The notes below the pieces were generated by a model. The model was not told the origin of the DNA, did not search any database, and saw nothing but the letters and a program-made list of their open reading frames with translations. Below are positions 52,681 through 62,046 of a stretch of 64,000 bases of DNA, piece by piece. This DNA comes from Streptomyces sp. WZ.A104. Its GTDB lineage: Bacteria; Actinomycetota; Actinomycetes; Streptomycetales; Streptomycetaceae. The stretch spans positions 116,270-180,269 of the forward strand of contig NZ_NWVL01000004.1 in assembly GCF_002382885.1 (NCBI RefSeq), written 5' to 3'. Each line of letters opens with the position of its first letter. The first letter of the stretch is position 1. Made by a program: the position numbers and the translations under genes.

Positions 52681-52998
52681 TCAGTCGTTGACGGCCGTGA
52701 GGAGAACCACCGCGTCCTGGAGCGCCAGCAGCCCGTGCCGTTCCTGCGGGATCGGGTGCAGGGTCCCGGCCGGCAGCTCGGCGTCCCCGGAGGCGGCCGT
52801 GAGCCGGACCGTGCCGTGCAGGACGAGGAGGGAGGCGGCGGGCGGGGCGTTGTGCTCGTCGAGCGCGGTCCCCTCGGTGAGGGCGATCACCGTCTGCCGC
52901 AAGGGGGGCTCCTGGAGCAGGAGGTGGGCGCTGCGGCCGTGCGCGGAGGCGTGGGCCGCGGTCAGGTGTTCCTCGGCGAGTGCGTTGAGGTCGTCCAT
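52681..52998 (-). CDS. Small cupin-domain protein
   Basis: This 105-residue single-domain cupin has LVLHGTVRLTAASGDAELPAG with the characteristic turn, then HPIPQERHGLLALQDAVVLL. The metal-binding histidines are only partly present, so it may be a sensor or a non-catalytic member. It stands alone between the YihY and subtilisin genes. Confidence 0.78.
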   Translation of the reverse strand: MDDLNALAEEHLTAAHASAHGRSAHLLLQEPPLRQTVIALTEGTALDEHNAPPAASLLVLHGTVRLTAASGDAELPAGTLHPIPQERHGLLALQDAVVLLTAVND

Positions 52999-53083
52999 GT
53001 GCCCACTGTGCCGCAGCCGTGGCAGGCCCGCGATCCGCCGGGGCTCAGCCAGGTGCCTTCGCGGTGGAAACGCCGCCGGGCAG

Positions 53084-53133
53084 CGGGGCCGGTGAGCGGA
53101 GGTACGTGACGCGGTCGCCGCTCACCGGCCCCG
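53084..53133 (-). terminator. Terminator hairpin after the subtilisin gene
   Basis: CGGGGCCGGTGAGCG (53084-53098) and its exact reverse complement (53119-53133) form a 15-bp stem with a 20-base loop, starting 11 bases beyond the subtilisin stop. Confidence 0.7.
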
Positions 53134-53144
53134 ACGGCAGGCCG

Positions 53145-54335
53145 TCAGAGGCCGCCGGTGTACAACAGCCGGTCCGGCGAGCCCTGGCCGAGTCCCGAGA
53201 GCACGTCCGGGGTGGCCGTGTCCGTCAGCCAGCGCCTCACGGCGGCGGGCGAGGCCGACGGGTTCTCCTCCTTGTAGAGCGCGGCGACCCCTGCGACGTG
53301 CGGGCTGGCCATGGAGGTGCCGTTCAGCGATACGGTGCCGCCGCCGAGGCGGGCGGAGACGATGTCGGCGCCGGGGGCGTACAGCTCAAGACAGGAGCCC
53401 CAGTTGCTGAAGGCGGTCTCCCGGTCCTGCCGGTCGCTCGCCCCGACCGTGACCACACCGTGAGCGGCGGCCGGGGAGACGCCACAGGCGTCGCGGTCGT
53501 CGTTCCCGGCGGCCACGACGGGCAGCACGCCCGCGTGGGCGACGGCCTCGACCGCCGCGTCGACCGCGCGGGAGCGGGCCCCGCCGAGCGAGGCGTTCAG
53601 CACGGCCGGGGTGCCACTGCTCGCCGCGTCCCTGGCGACCCAGTCGAAGCCTGCGAGGATGCCCGCCCAGGTGCCCCGGCCCCGGCAGTCCAGGACTCGG
53701 ACGTTGACCAGTGAGGCGTCCTCGGCCACTCCGGAGGTGGCGCCGCCCGCGGTGCCCGCGACGTGGGTGCCGTGCCCGTTGCAGTCCATGCCCCCGCGGC
53801 CGTCCCGGACGGAGTCGTAACCGTTCACGACCCGGCCGCCGAACTCGCTGTGCGCGGCGTCGATCCCGGTGTCGACGACGTACAGCTTGACGCCCCGGCC
53901 GGTGGCCGTGGTGGTGAAGGTGCCGTCCAGCGGCAGGGTCCGCTGATCGACGCGGTCGGTGCCCCAGCCGGCCGCGGGGGCCCGGAAGAGGTCTCCCGCC
54001 CTGGGCGCGTCCACGGCCACTTCGGCGTTCTCCTCGACCGCGAGCACCCCCGGTACGGTCCGCACCGCTTCGAGTTCGGTGGCGGTGAGCGTGGCGGCGA
54101 AGCCGTGCATGACATTTCCGTACGTGAACATCGGGCGGAGCCCGAACTCCTTCAGGACGGCGTCCGGCGAGAGTTCGGGCTCCAGGGTGACGATGTACTG
54201 CCCGGGCACGGCCCGGGTGGACCGCTCCACCGGGACCCCTTGCGGTCCGGTGTCGGCGGAGGCCGGGGCGGGGGCGGCGATCAGCGGGGCGATCAGCAGC
54301 AGGGCGGCCGTGGCCCAACGGGCGGGCAGGCGCAT
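53145..54335 (-). CDS. Secreted subtilisin-family serine protease (S8)
   Basis: This 396-residue preproenzyme has a signal peptide to about residue 27 and an I9 inhibitor prodomain (YIVTLEPELSPDAVLKEF to about residue 110). The catalytic domain has Asp in VVDTGIDAAH (about 156), His in NGHGTHVAG (about 190) and Ser in NGTSMASPHVAG near residue 345. It resembles the proteinase K-like actinobacterial enzymes. ATG 54335 has GAGGAGA upstream. Confidence 0.92.
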   Translation of the reverse strand: MRLPARWATAALLLIAPLIAAPAPASADTGPQGVPVERSTRAVPGQYIVTLEPELSPDAVLKEFGLRPMFTYGNVMHGFAATLTATELEAVRTVPGVLAVEENAEVAVDAPRAGDLFRAPAAGWGTDRVDQRTLPLDGTFTTTATGRGVKLYVVDTGIDAAHSEFGGRVVNGYDSVRDGRGGMDCNGHGTHVAGTAGGATSGVAEDASLVNVRVLDCRGRGTWAGILAGFDWVARDAASSGTPAVLNASLGGARSRAVDAAVEAVAHAGVLPVVAAGNDDRDACGVSPAAAHGVVTVGASDRQDRETAFSNWGSCLELYAPGADIVSARLGGGTVSLNGTSMASPHVAGVAALYKEENPSASPAAVRRWLTDTATPDVLSGLGQGSPDRLLYTGGL

Positions 54336-54435
54336 GCATTCTCCTCGGGGTGGGGAATCCGTTCACGGATCGGGGGCATCCGCGAAGCACGAACACCCGT
54401 TCCTTCGTCCCGGCCCGTCGGGCGCCTTAGCGGGT

Positions 54436-55554
54436 TCAGCCGGACAGCGCAACGCTCGGGGTCAGCCCCAGCCGGCCCAGATCGCGTTCGACGTCCACCG
54501 GCGGATCGTGGCGCGCCCAGCTGCCCACGGCCACCTCGGCGGTGATGCCGGGGCCGAACCCGGCGATCAACCCCTGCGCGGACTCGGCCGCGCCCCCGTC
54601 GTCGAAGAGCCGCGCCAGGGCGTCGAAGACGACGGAGCTGGCGATGTTGCCGCGCTCGGTGAGGGTGGCCCTGCTGTACCGGAACATCTCCGGCGGCAGC
54701 TTCAGGAAGTGGCACAGGTCGTCCAGAATGCGCGGCCCGCCCGCGTGGACGATGAAGAAGTCCATGTCCGGTACGGACCAGCCGTGCAGATCGACCAGGT
54801 CCTGGAGCACCGGGGCCAGCATCTCCATGGTGCCGGGTACCCGCTTGTCGAGCAGGAAGTGGAACCCGGTGTCGCGGACCGCGTAGGAGATCCAGTCCTC
54901 GGTGTCGGGCACCAGGTGCGAGCCGTTGCGCTCCAGGCGCATGCCGGTGCCGCCCTGCCCCCGGACGACGGCGGCGGAGACGGCGTCCCCGAACAGGCCG
55001 TTGGAGAGCAGCGATCCGACGCCGATGTCGGTGGGCTGGTAGCAGAGCGAGCAGAACTCGCAGGAGACGATGAGGACGTTGGCCTCGGGGTAGGCCCGGC
55101 AGAAGTCGTGCGCGCGGTTGATCGCCGCGCCACCGGCCGCGCAGCCGAGCTGCGCGATGGGCAGCTGTCTGGTCTCAGGTCTGAACCCCATGGTGTTGAT
55201 GAGCCAGGCGGTCAGCGAGGGCATCATGAAGCCGGTGCAGGAGACGTAGACGATCAGGTCGATGTCGGCCGGTTCGGTCTCGGCGTGGGCGAGGGCCTGC
55301 CGGACGACTTCGGGGACCCGGGCCTTGGCCTCGGCCTCGTACACCTGGTTGCGCACCTCGAAGCCAGGGTGCTTGAGGGTCTCCTCGACGGGCTGCACGA
55401 GGTGCCGGGTCTGGACGCCGGTGTTCTGGATGAGCCGCAGGACGAGGTCGCGCTGCGGGTGCCCGTGATGGGTCTCCCGCGCCAGCTCCAGGGTCTGCTG
55501 CATCGTGATGACGTGCTCGGGCACAGCGATGGCCGGTCGGCACAGGGTCGCCAT
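54436..55554 (-). CDS. rppA: 1,3,6,8-Tetrahydroxynaphthalene synthase (type III PKS)
   Basis: This 372-residue chalcone-synthase-like enzyme makes tetrahydroxynaphthalene from five malonyl-CoA units, the precursor of HPQ melanin. The catalytic Cys138 is in IAQLGCAAGG, and the His and Asn are in FIVHAGGPR and ERGNIASS. Length and N-terminus (MATLCRPAIAVPEHV) match S. griseus RppA. ATG 55554 has GAGGAGA upstream. It follows the P450 gene by 50 bases on the same strand, as a pigment operon. Confidence 0.95.
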   Translation of the reverse strand: MATLCRPAIAVPEHVITMQQTLELARETHHGHPQRDLVLRLIQNTGVQTRHLVQPVEETLKHPGFEVRNQVYEAEAKARVPEVVRQALAHAETEPADIDLIVYVSCTGFMMPSLTAWLINTMGFRPETRQLPIAQLGCAAGGAAINRAHDFCRAYPEANVLIVSCEFCSLCYQPTDIGVGSLLSNGLFGDAVSAAVVRGQGGTGMRLERNGSHLVPDTEDWISYAVRDTGFHFLLDKRVPGTMEMLAPVLQDLVDLHGWSVPDMDFFIVHAGGPRILDDLCHFLKLPPEMFRYSRATLTERGNIASSVVFDALARLFDDGGAAESAQGLIAGFGPGITAEVAVGSWARHDPPVDVERDLGRLGLTPSVALSG

Positions 55555-55604
55555 GGGTTCTCCTCGTTCTCTCAAGCGGAGGCTCTCGACACCGTGCGCT
55601 CGCG

Positions 55605-56825
55605 TCACCATGTGACGGGAAGGGCGAGGGGGTAGCGCCAGATGGACGTCGTGTTCCACCCGATGGCCTCGGGCGACGCGTCGAGGCGCAGGCCGGGGAA
55701 GCGGGCCAGCAGGGTGGCGAAGGCGACCTCCAGCTCCATGACTGCGAGCGGCGCGCCGAGGCAGTGGTGGGCACCCCAGCCGAACGTCATGTGCGGGATG
55801 GCGGGGCGGTCGGGGTCCAGCTCGTCGGGGCGGTCGAACTTGGCCGCGTCCCGGTTGGCCGTCAGATACGACACGTGCACCACGTCGCCCGCCTTGATGG
55901 TGACCCCGCCGAGCTCCACGTCCTCGGTGGCGATGCGCGGGATGCCGACGCCCTTGCGGAAGGGGATGTACCGCAGCAGCTCCTCCAGGGTGCGGGGCAG
56001 CCGCTCCGGTTCGGCCCGGAGGGGGTTCAGCAGTTCGGGGCGGGTCAGCAGGGTGTAGGCGATGTTGCCGAGCTGGTAGGTGGTGGTGTCCTGACCGGTG
56101 ATGAGCAGGACCATGGCCATGACGGTCAGTTCGTCGTCGTCGAGCAGTTCGGCGCCGTCCCGGGCGGTGGCCAGGGTACTGATGAGGTCCTGGCCCGGGG
56201 AGCGGCGCCGGTCGGCGGTCAGTTCGCCGAAGTAGCCGCGCAGTTCGGCCTTGGCACGGATGGCGTCCTCCTTGCCCGCGGCCCCGACGGTCATCATCGT
56301 CATGGCGTGTGCGCGGAGCCAGGGGCGGTCGGCCTCGGGGATGTCGAGCGCCTCGCAGATGGTGATCAGCGGCAGCGGTGCGGCGACACGGGCCATGAAG
56401 TCGGCCGGGGAGCCCGCCTCCGCCATCTCGTCGAGCAGCCGGTCCACGACGCGCTGGGTGCCGGGGCGCATCTGCTCGACGCGGCGCGGGGTGAAGCTCT
56501 TGGCGACCAGACTGCGCAGTCGACTGCTGGCGGGCGGGTCCATGAGGTTGATGGACTCGGCCTGGACGATCGGCTCCGGGGTCATCCGGGGGAAGTCGCG
56601 GCCGAGGACGGCACCGCGGCTGAAGCGCCGGTCGGTGGTGACCGTCCGGACGTCCTCGTAGCGGGTGACGAGCCAGGCCTCGCCCTCTCCGTAGGCCATA
56701 CGGATGCGGGACACCGGCTCCTCGGTCAGCAATTGCCTGAGCTGGGGGTCGAACTCCAATTGCTGCGCGTAGTCGAACGGGCAGCTCCGTACGGATTCCG
56801 TGTCCTTCACCGAGGTGTTCTCCAC
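55605..56825 (-). CDS. Cytochrome P450, CYP158A/P450mel-type
   Basis: This 406-residue P450 couples oxidatively the products of RppA (flaviolin or tetrahydroxynaphthalene) into dimers and polymers. The heme-thiolate motif is FGWGAHHCLGAPLA near residue 350, the I-helix LLITGQDTTTYQ near residue 240 and the ExxR motif EELLRY. GTG 56825 has GGGAG 8 bases upstream. Adjacency to rppA is the main reason for the substrate assignment. Confidence 0.9.
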   Translation of the reverse strand: MENTSVKDTESVRSCPFDYAQQLEFDPQLRQLLTEEPVSRIRMAYGEGEAWLVTRYEDVRTVTTDRRFSRGAVLGRDFPRMTPEPIVQAESINLMDPPASSRLRSLVAKSFTPRRVEQMRPGTQRVVDRLLDEMAEAGSPADFMARVAAPLPLITICEALDIPEADRPWLRAHAMTMMTVGAAGKEDAIRAKAELRGYFGELTADRRRSPGQDLISTLATARDGAELLDDDELTVMAMVLLITGQDTTTYQLGNIAYTLLTRPELLNPLRAEPERLPRTLEELLRYIPFRKGVGIPRIATEDVELGGVTIKAGDVVHVSYLTANRDAAKFDRPDELDPDRPAIPHMTFGWGAHHCLGAPLAVMELEVAFATLLARFPGLRLDASPEAIGWNTTSIWRYPLALPVTW

Positions 56826-57292
56826 CGAGGTTCTCCCAATGACCGCTTCGAGAATGGGGCGTGCCGGATCCGGGCCCGGGACCAGACCTCCCCTGTGTCC
56901 CCCATCGCGTCTCGAAACATGTCAGTCGCCCTCCGCAGTGAACCCGATCAGCGGGGGCGCACGCTCCGGCGCTCAGGCGGTGGTCACCTGGGCCTTCACG
57001 CGGTGGCGGCCGATCCACGGCGGGGGTGATCGTCCAGATCCGGTCGCCGCCCACCGTGGTGGGCCCCTCCGCCCCGGGCGCACGCCCGGGGCACACGCCT
57101 CTGCCCCGCCCCCGAGCCTGCCTCGCCCGGAGGTTTGCGCGGTGATCATTCCATCGTTCAGGTGAAGCGGCCCGGGCTTCCTCGTGCCCGGAACCCGTCG
57201 AGGCCGACAGTGGGCGGGCGGACCGGGCACCTGACTCCGGTCGCAGCGCACAGTCGTCGCAGCGCACAGTCGCGGAGAAAGGTGACGGATTC
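56826..57292. other. Intergenic region upstream of the P450-rppA operon
   Basis: About 470 bases with no supported gene. It contains the start region of the minus-strand pigment operon and, at 57273-57284, the ribosome site GGAGAAAGGTGA belonging to a broken plus-strand gene. The DNA between may mark a deletion junction. Confidence 0.4.
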
Positions 57293-57864
57293 ATGAGCAC
57301 TGCAAGTTCCATCTGCTGGACGATGTGCTGGATTCCTGGGTCACGGACATCGCCGCCCGGCACGACATACCGGTGGGGCTGTTCCAGCCGGACACGGTCA
57401 ACCGCAACCTGATCACCCACTGGTTCGGGGACCGCACGGTCGTCGTCGCGGGCAACGAGTGGGCCGACATCATGCACGTCGTCCTGCTGGACCGGTTCGG
57501 CTCGGACCGGCAGGAGAACCGCTGCACGGAGAACGTCCATCTCCACCCCGACGTACTCGGGCTGACCGGGTACCAGACGGTCCACGGCTCGGCCGACGAC
57601 CTGGAGGGGCTGGAGCGGGTCAATCCGCTGGCGACCGTACGGGCAGCCGCGGCGGTCGCACAGCGGTACGGCGGCTGCGAGGGCGCGGTGGGCGAGGCCG
57701 AACGAGCGCTCGCCCTGCTCGCGGAGCGGGGCGTCGGCACGCCGGACGTCGGCGGGCGGCACTCCACCACCGCGGTGGTTGACGCCCTGCTGGAGGCGCT
57801 GGATTGCCAACAGCCGGTGTGGAAGACCCCGTTGGCCATGACCGTACGGGCCGACGCCTCATGA
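57293..57864 (+). pseudogene. Isocitrate/isopropylmalate dehydrogenase-like gene, 5' part deleted
   Basis: The reading frame from 57301 gives about 187 residues like the C-terminal half of the family: RNLITHWFGDRTVVVAGNEW, NPLATVRAAAAVAQ and GTPDVGGRHSTTAVVDALL. The N-terminal half, with its cofactor loop, is absent. A good ribosome site and an ATG (57293) stand directly before the fragment, but in a different frame. This looks like an internal deletion that removed some 150 codons and shifted the frame. Residual translation could start at GTG 57325. The stop overlaps the isochorismatase start. Confidence 0.65.
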
Positions 57865-58526
57865 GCGCGCCGCGCGGGACCGCGCTGATCGTCGTCGATC
57901 TCCAGAACGACTTCTGCGCGGGCCCGCTCGCCGCGTCCCGCTACCCGGGTGATCCGGCCCGGCTGGAGCGGGTCACCGCGAACGCCGCCCGAGGGGTCGC
58001 GGCCGCCCGGGCCTCGGGCACGGAGGTCGTCCACGTCCGCTTCCTCGGGGACGCCCGCTTCCAGGGCCCGGGCTGGCGGCGGCGGGACGAGGTGCTCGGG
58101 AAGCGGCCGAAGTGCCTGGAGGGCTCCTGGGGTGCGGAGTTCGCCGACGGGGTGGAACCGGGGCCGGGCGAGGCGGTGTTCACCAAACGTGCCTGCTTCG
58201 ACGCGTTCCTGAGCGACGGCTTCGAGCAGCACATCCTCGACCGGGGTGCGGACCATCTCGTGTTCGTCGGGCTGTTCGCGGACGTCTGCGTGGACTCGAC
58301 GGCCCGCACGGCGTTCCAGAAGGGCTTCCAGGTGACGGTGTTGCACGACTGCACCACCGCGCTGCACCTCACCGACGAACAGATCCTGAGCTTCATGGCC
58401 CGCCTGTACGGGGCCCGGGTCACCACCGGCGACCAGGTCGAGGTGTGGTCGCGCCGCCCCGGGGAGGAGGACCTGTGCCCGACACCGCCCGGCAGGACAG
58501 CGGCGTCACCGGAGGCGTCGGGCTGA
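57861..58526 (+). CDS. Isochorismatase-like cysteine hydrolase
   Basis: This 221-residue protein has the Asp-Lys-Cys set: Asp in LIVVDLQNDF (near residue 13), Lys in VFTKRACFDAF, and Cys in LFADVCVDSTARTA. Substrates of the family include isochorismate, nicotinamide and N-carbamoyl compounds; none can be chosen here. It lies between two broken genes (ATGA overlap with the first, 52-base overlap with the second) and seems intact. Its role may have been lost with its neighbours. Confidence 0.85.
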   Translation: MSAPRGTALIVVDLQNDFCAGPLAASRYPGDPARLERVTANAARGVAAARASGTEVVHVRFLGDARFQGPGWRRRDEVLGKRPKCLEGSWGAEFADGVEPGPGEAVFTKRACFDAFLSDGFEQHILDRGADHLVFVGLFADVCVDSTARTAFQKGFQVTVLHDCTTALHLTDEQILSFMARLYGARVTTGDQVEVWSRRPGEEDLCPTPPGRTAASPEASG

Positions 58527-58977
58527 CCGCGCTGATGGTGGCCGCCGCCCGGGCGGTGGAGACCCACCGCCCCGACGCCCTGGCCCGGGATGTCTACGCC
58601 GAGCACTTGGTACGGGCGGCCCGGCCGTCCGCGCGGTGGCCGGCCCGGCCGTCCGCGCGGTGGCCGGTGCGGCCGGACCAGGTGCCGGACGGGGACGCCG
58701 ATCCGCTGTGGGGGCGGCTGGGACGCTACTTCGGGCTGCGGACCCGGGTCCTCGACGACTTCCCGCTCCGGCAGACGTACGGCGGCGTTCGGCAGGCCGT
58801 GCTGCTCGGGGCCGGTCTGGACACCCGGGCGCTGCGCCTGGACTGGCCGTCCGGCTGCACGGTCTTCGAGGTCGACCAGGAGGATCACCCGCCGCCATGG
58901 GCGCGGCCCCCGCCCGGAGCGCCGTGACGCGCTGGCGGCCAACCGGTGGGTGTTCGCGCACAGGCCCCGGGGCTGAG
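58475..58977 (+). pseudogene. SAM-dependent methyltransferase-like gene (TIGR00027/PF04072 type), internally deleted
   Basis: GTG 58475, behind GGGGAGGAGG, opens a frame with VGLTALMVAAARAVETHRPD and the SAM-binding LLGAGLDTRALRLDWP and FEVDQ motifs, about 130 residues. The frame then ends at 58927 in a non-homologous Pro-rich tail. The second half of the family, about 140 residues, is missing. A different frame continues ALAANRWVFAHRPRG to 58977, perhaps the original C-terminus. A 24-bp in-frame tandem duplication also lies within it. Confidence 0.6.
58618..58665 (+). repeat. 24-bp tandem duplication inside the methyltransferase fragment
   Basis: Two exact copies, 58618-58641 and 58642-58665, encode ARPSARWP twice. 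The duplicate interrupts the conserved N-terminal helix region and is consistent with relaxed selection. Confidence 0.85.
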
Positions 58978-58988
58978 ACGGCCCGGGG

Positions 58989-59405
58989 TCAGCCGGTGAG
59001 CAGGCCGGGGCTGCCCGCCAGGGCGGAGAGGCGGCCCCGCGGGTCCGGGACGAGCCGGCGTTCGGTCAGATCCAGAACGCCGGCCACTCCGGTGATCTCG
59101 GCGGCCACCGTGCCGTCCTCCTTGATGATCTGCTGCTCCAGGGTGAACGTCTTGCCCGTCCCGTAGTCGAACCGGCAGGTGACCCGCACCCGCTCGCCGC
59201 CCCGCAGCTCACGGCGGTACTTGACGGTGACCTCCAGCTGCACCGGCCCGATCCCGTCGGCCAGCAGCTTCTCCTGGGGCAGTCCGGCGGCCCGCAGCAG
59301 CTCCCAGCGGGCGTGTTCGGCGTACTGGAGGTAGACGGCCTGGTTCAGGTGGCCCTGGGTGTCGAGTTCGTAGCCGCGCACGGTCACATCAACGGAGAAG
59401 GTCAT
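58989..59405 (-). CDS. Acyl-CoA thioesterase, 4HBT hotdog family
   Basis: This 138-residue hotdog protein has the catalytic-type start RGYELDTQGHLNQAVYLQYAEHAR near residue 10, where Asp15 aligns with the 4-hydroxybenzoyl-CoA thioesterase nucleophile. It would release a free acid from an acyl-CoA. The substrate is unknown. ATG 59405; it converges on the methyltransferase fragment with an 11-base gap. Confidence 0.85.
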   Translation of the reverse strand: MTFSVDVTVRGYELDTQGHLNQAVYLQYAEHARWELLRAAGLPQEKLLADGIGPVQLEVTVKYRRELRGGERVRVTCRFDYGTGKTFTLEQQIIKEDGTVAAEITGVAGVLDLTERRLVPDPRGRLSALAGSPGLLTG

Positions 59406-59660
59406 GACCGTGCGAACACCCGAGCGCGGCGGGGCATTCCGGTTCGGCCGCGAAGTGGGCCTGACCGGCCGGACCGGCGGGTTCGGCCGGCCGATGATCC
59501 AGCGGCTGGCCCAGGAGGTCCGGGTCCGCGAGGCGGCGGGCGGCGGGCTGCGGGAAGGTCATCCTCGCCACCTTGCCGCACTGAGGAGACGCGAGGGTGC
59601 CCCGCCGAGCAGATCCGACGGTCGAGCCGTCGACGGCGGGCGCTAATCGTTACGTATCGG

Positions 59661-59666
59661 TAGAAT
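59661..59666 (+). promoter_or_regulatory. -10 element of the FHA-ABC transporter gene (leaderless)
   Basis: TAGAAT ends 7 bases before the ATG at 59674, so transcription should begin at the start codon. No Shine-Dalgarno motif is present, in agreement with a leaderless mRNA. A -35 element is not clear. Confidence 0.55.
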
Positions 59667-59673
59667 TTCGGGC

Positions 59674-62037
59674 ATGGGAGAGCGGCCTGCGACCCCGACT
59701 GCGCCCGAACTCGTACTGGAGACGGATCTCGGCTCCACGGTGATGAGTCCGAGCCGGGACTACCATGTCGGGCGCGACCCCGAGAGTGACATCGTCATCG
59801 ACGACATCCGGGTCTCCTGGCACCACGCGATCCTGCGCCCCGACGCCGACCACTGGACGCTGGAGGACGAGGACAGCACCAACGGCACGTACACCGACGG
59901 CCACCGCGTTCACGCGTCGGACGTCGGCGCGGGCAGCGTCATCCGCTTCGGCAGTCCGAGCGACGGCCCGCGTGCCGTGCTGGTCGGACGGGAGCCGCCC
60001 GCCCCGGCGGTCGCCCGGGACCGGCCGTCGGCCGTCTCGATGCCCGCGGCGACCGGCACGTTCCGGCAGCCGACCACCGTACGCCCGCTGCCCGCGAAGA
60101 CCCTGCGGATCGGCCGCGACGCGGGCAACGACCTCGTCATCGACGACCTCGTGGTCTCCCGGCACCACGCCGAACTGCGGGCGCTCGCCGACGGCCGTCA
60201 CGAGATCGTCGACCTCGGCAGCCACAACGGAACCTTCCTCAACGGCCAGCCGGTGGCGCGCGGACCCGTCGGCCCCGGGGACATCGTCGGCATCGGCCAC
60301 TCCGCGTTCTGCCTGGTCGGGGACGTCCTCCAGGAGTTCGTGGACACCGGTGAGGTCTCACTGGACGTACAGGATCTGGCGGTCACGGTCGGCCGGGCGG
60401 GCAAGGGCGTCAAGACCCTGCTGGACGGCGTCTCGTTCCCCGTCGGCGAGAAGTGCCTCCTGGGCGTGGTGGGGCCCAGCGGCGCCGGGAAGTCGACCCT
60501 GCTCAACGCGCTCACCGGGCTGCGCCCCGCCAACAGCGGCACCGTGCTCTACGACGGCCGCGACCTCTACCGCGACTTCGCCGAGCTGCGCCAGCGCATC
60601 GGGCTCGTCCCGCAGGACGACATCCTGCACTCCCAGCTGACCGTGCGTAAGGCCCTCGGTTACGCCGCCGAGCTCCGCTTCCCGCAGGACACCGCGAAGG
60701 CGGAGCGGCAGGCCCGGGTCACCGAAGTGATCCAGGAACTCGGCCTCGGACAGCGCGCCGACCAGCCGATCCACTCCCTGTCCGGCGGCCAGCGCAAGCG
60801 GGTGAGCGTGGCTCTGGAGCTGCTCACCAAGCCCTCGCTGCTCTTCCTCGACGAACCGACCTCCGGACTCGACCCCGGCATGGACCGTTCCGTCATGCAC
60901 ATGCTGCGCGGGCTGGCCGACGACGGCCGTACGGTCATCGTGGTCACGCACAGCGTGCTCAGCCTGGAGGTGTGCGACCGGCTGCTCGTCCTCGCGCCGG
61001 GCGGCCGCATCGCCTACTACGGTCCCCCGGAGGACGCCCTCGCCTTCTTCGGCTTCGAGGAGTGGCCGGAGGCCTTCGAGGCGTTCGAGAACGACCGCGA
61101 CCGGGACTGGGCGACCACCTACGCGGGCTCGCCCTTCCACCGGCAGTACATCGTGGGCGCCTCGGCCCAGCCCCATCTGCCCCCGGCCGCGCCCGGGGCG
61201 CTGGTGGCACCGCCACCCAAGACCCGTAACTGGGGTGCGCAGTTGCACACCCTCGTCCGCCGTTACGCCGCCGCCCTCAGCGCGGACCGGACGTTCCTGA
61301 TCATCATGATCGCGCTGCCCTTCGTCATGGGCGCGATGGCCCGAGCACTGGCGGGCAGCCGGCTCACCCAGGAGACGGCGATGAACGCCCTGCTCATCCT
61401 GTGCGTGGGCGGCGTGCTGACCGGCGCGGCCAACGCCGTACGGGAGTTGGTCAAGGAACGGGTGATCTACCAGCGGGAACGTGCGGTCGGCCTGTCCAGA
61501 TCCGCCTATCTGATGTCGAAGATCGTGGTGCTGGGGACCGTCACCGTCCTCCAGGCCGTCGTGCTGACCCTGGTCGGTCTGGTGGGCGTCGATCTCAACG
61601 CGCCGGGCGGCGAAGGGGTCTTCCTGCCACCTCTGGTGGAGATCACGCTGGCCGTCGCCCTGCTGTCGTTCACCGCGATGATGCTCGGTCTGCTGGTGTC
61701 CGCGCTGGTTCGCAAGGAGGAGGTGACGATGCCGTTGCTCGTCCTCCTCGCGATCGTCCAGGTCGTCTTCTGCGGCGCCCTCCTGAAGCTGCACGGGGTC
61801 CCCGGGGTGGAGCAGCTGTCCTGGCTGGTGCCCTCGCGGTGGGCGCTCGGCGCGATGGCCGGGACGATCGATCTGGCGCGGATCGTGCCGGGCGAGCTGA
61901 CGTCCGACCCCCTCTTCGGGCACTCCGCAGGGGTCTGGCTGCTCAACATGGGCATGCTGGCCGCCCTCTCGCTCGTCTTCGGGTACGTGGTCGCGAAACT
62001 GCTGAGGCGGCACGAGCCCGCGGTCATGCGGAAGTGA
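59674..62037 (+). CDS. ABC transporter with two N-terminal FHA domains (ABCG-like)
   Basis: This 787-residue protein has two forkhead-associated domains. Domain 1 (about 25-105) has HVGRDPESDIVIDD and STNGTYTDG. Domain 2 (about 145-215) has RIGRDAGNDLVIDD, SRHHAEL and SHNGTFLNG. An ATPase follows (about 235-470: GPSGAGKST, LSGGQRKRV, LLFLDEPTSGLD), then six C-terminal helices (about 535-780) of ABC2/ABCG type. FHA domains bind phosphothreonine, and a Ser/Thr kinase and a Thr-repeat protein follow on the same strand. This layout resembles mycobacterial Rv1747, which is controlled by kinase PknF. The substrate is unknown. Confidence 0.92.
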   Translation: MGERPATPTAPELVLETDLGSTVMSPSRDYHVGRDPESDIVIDDIRVSWHHAILRPDADHWTLEDEDSTNGTYTDGHRVHASDVGAGSVIRFGSPSDGPRAVLVGREPPAPAVARDRPSAVSMPAATGTFRQPTTVRPLPAKTLRIGRDAGNDLVIDDLVVSRHHAELRALADGRHEIVDLGSHNGTFLNGQPVARGPVGPGDIVGIGHSAFCLVGDVLQEFVDTGEVSLDVQDLAVTVGRAGKGVKTLLDGVSFPVGEKCLLGVVGPSGAGKSTLLNALTGLRPANSGTVLYDGRDLYRDFAELRQRIGLVPQDDILHSQLTVRKALGYAAELRFPQDTAKAERQARVTEVIQELGLGQRADQPIHSLSGGQRKRVSVALELLTKPSLLFLDEPTSGLDPGMDRSVMHMLRGLADDGRTVIVVTHSVLSLEVCDRLLVLAPGGRIAYYGPPEDALAFFGFEEWPEAFEAFENDRDRDWATTYAGSPFHRQYIVGASAQPHLPPAAPGALVAPPPKTRNWGAQLHTLVRRYAAALSADRTFLIIMIALPFVMGAMARALAGSRLTQETAMNALLILCVGGVLTGAANAVRELVKERVIYQRERAVGLSRSAYLMSKIVVLGTVTVLQAVVLTLVGLVGVDLNAPGGEGVFLPPLVEITLAVALLSFTAMMLGLLVSALVRKEEVTMPLLVLLAIVQVVFCGALLKLHGVPGVEQLSWLVPSRWALGAMAGTIDLARIVPGELTSDPLFGHSAGVWLLNMGMLAALSLVFGYVVAKLLRRHEPAVMRK

Positions 62038-62046
62038 GGCGGTTCC

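Noticed and set aside
54436..57810. A very long minus-strand open frame of 1124 codons
   Set aside because: Only its last 372 codons are a protein (rppA). The rest is antisense or out of frame to the P450 gene and intergenic DNA, with Arg/Pro-rich shadow composition.
53145..58977. The pigment genes, proteases and decayed operon as one biosynthetic cluster
   Set aside because: Only rppA and the P450 form a functional pair. The proteases are ordinary secreted enzymes, and the broken genes lie on the opposite strand with their own ribosome sites.
59389..59571. A 60-residue minus-strand frame upstream of the hotdog thioesterase, and an 80-residue plus-strand frame opposite it
   Set aside because: Neither shows a recognisable motif or convincing ribosome site, and they overlap each other on opposite strands.
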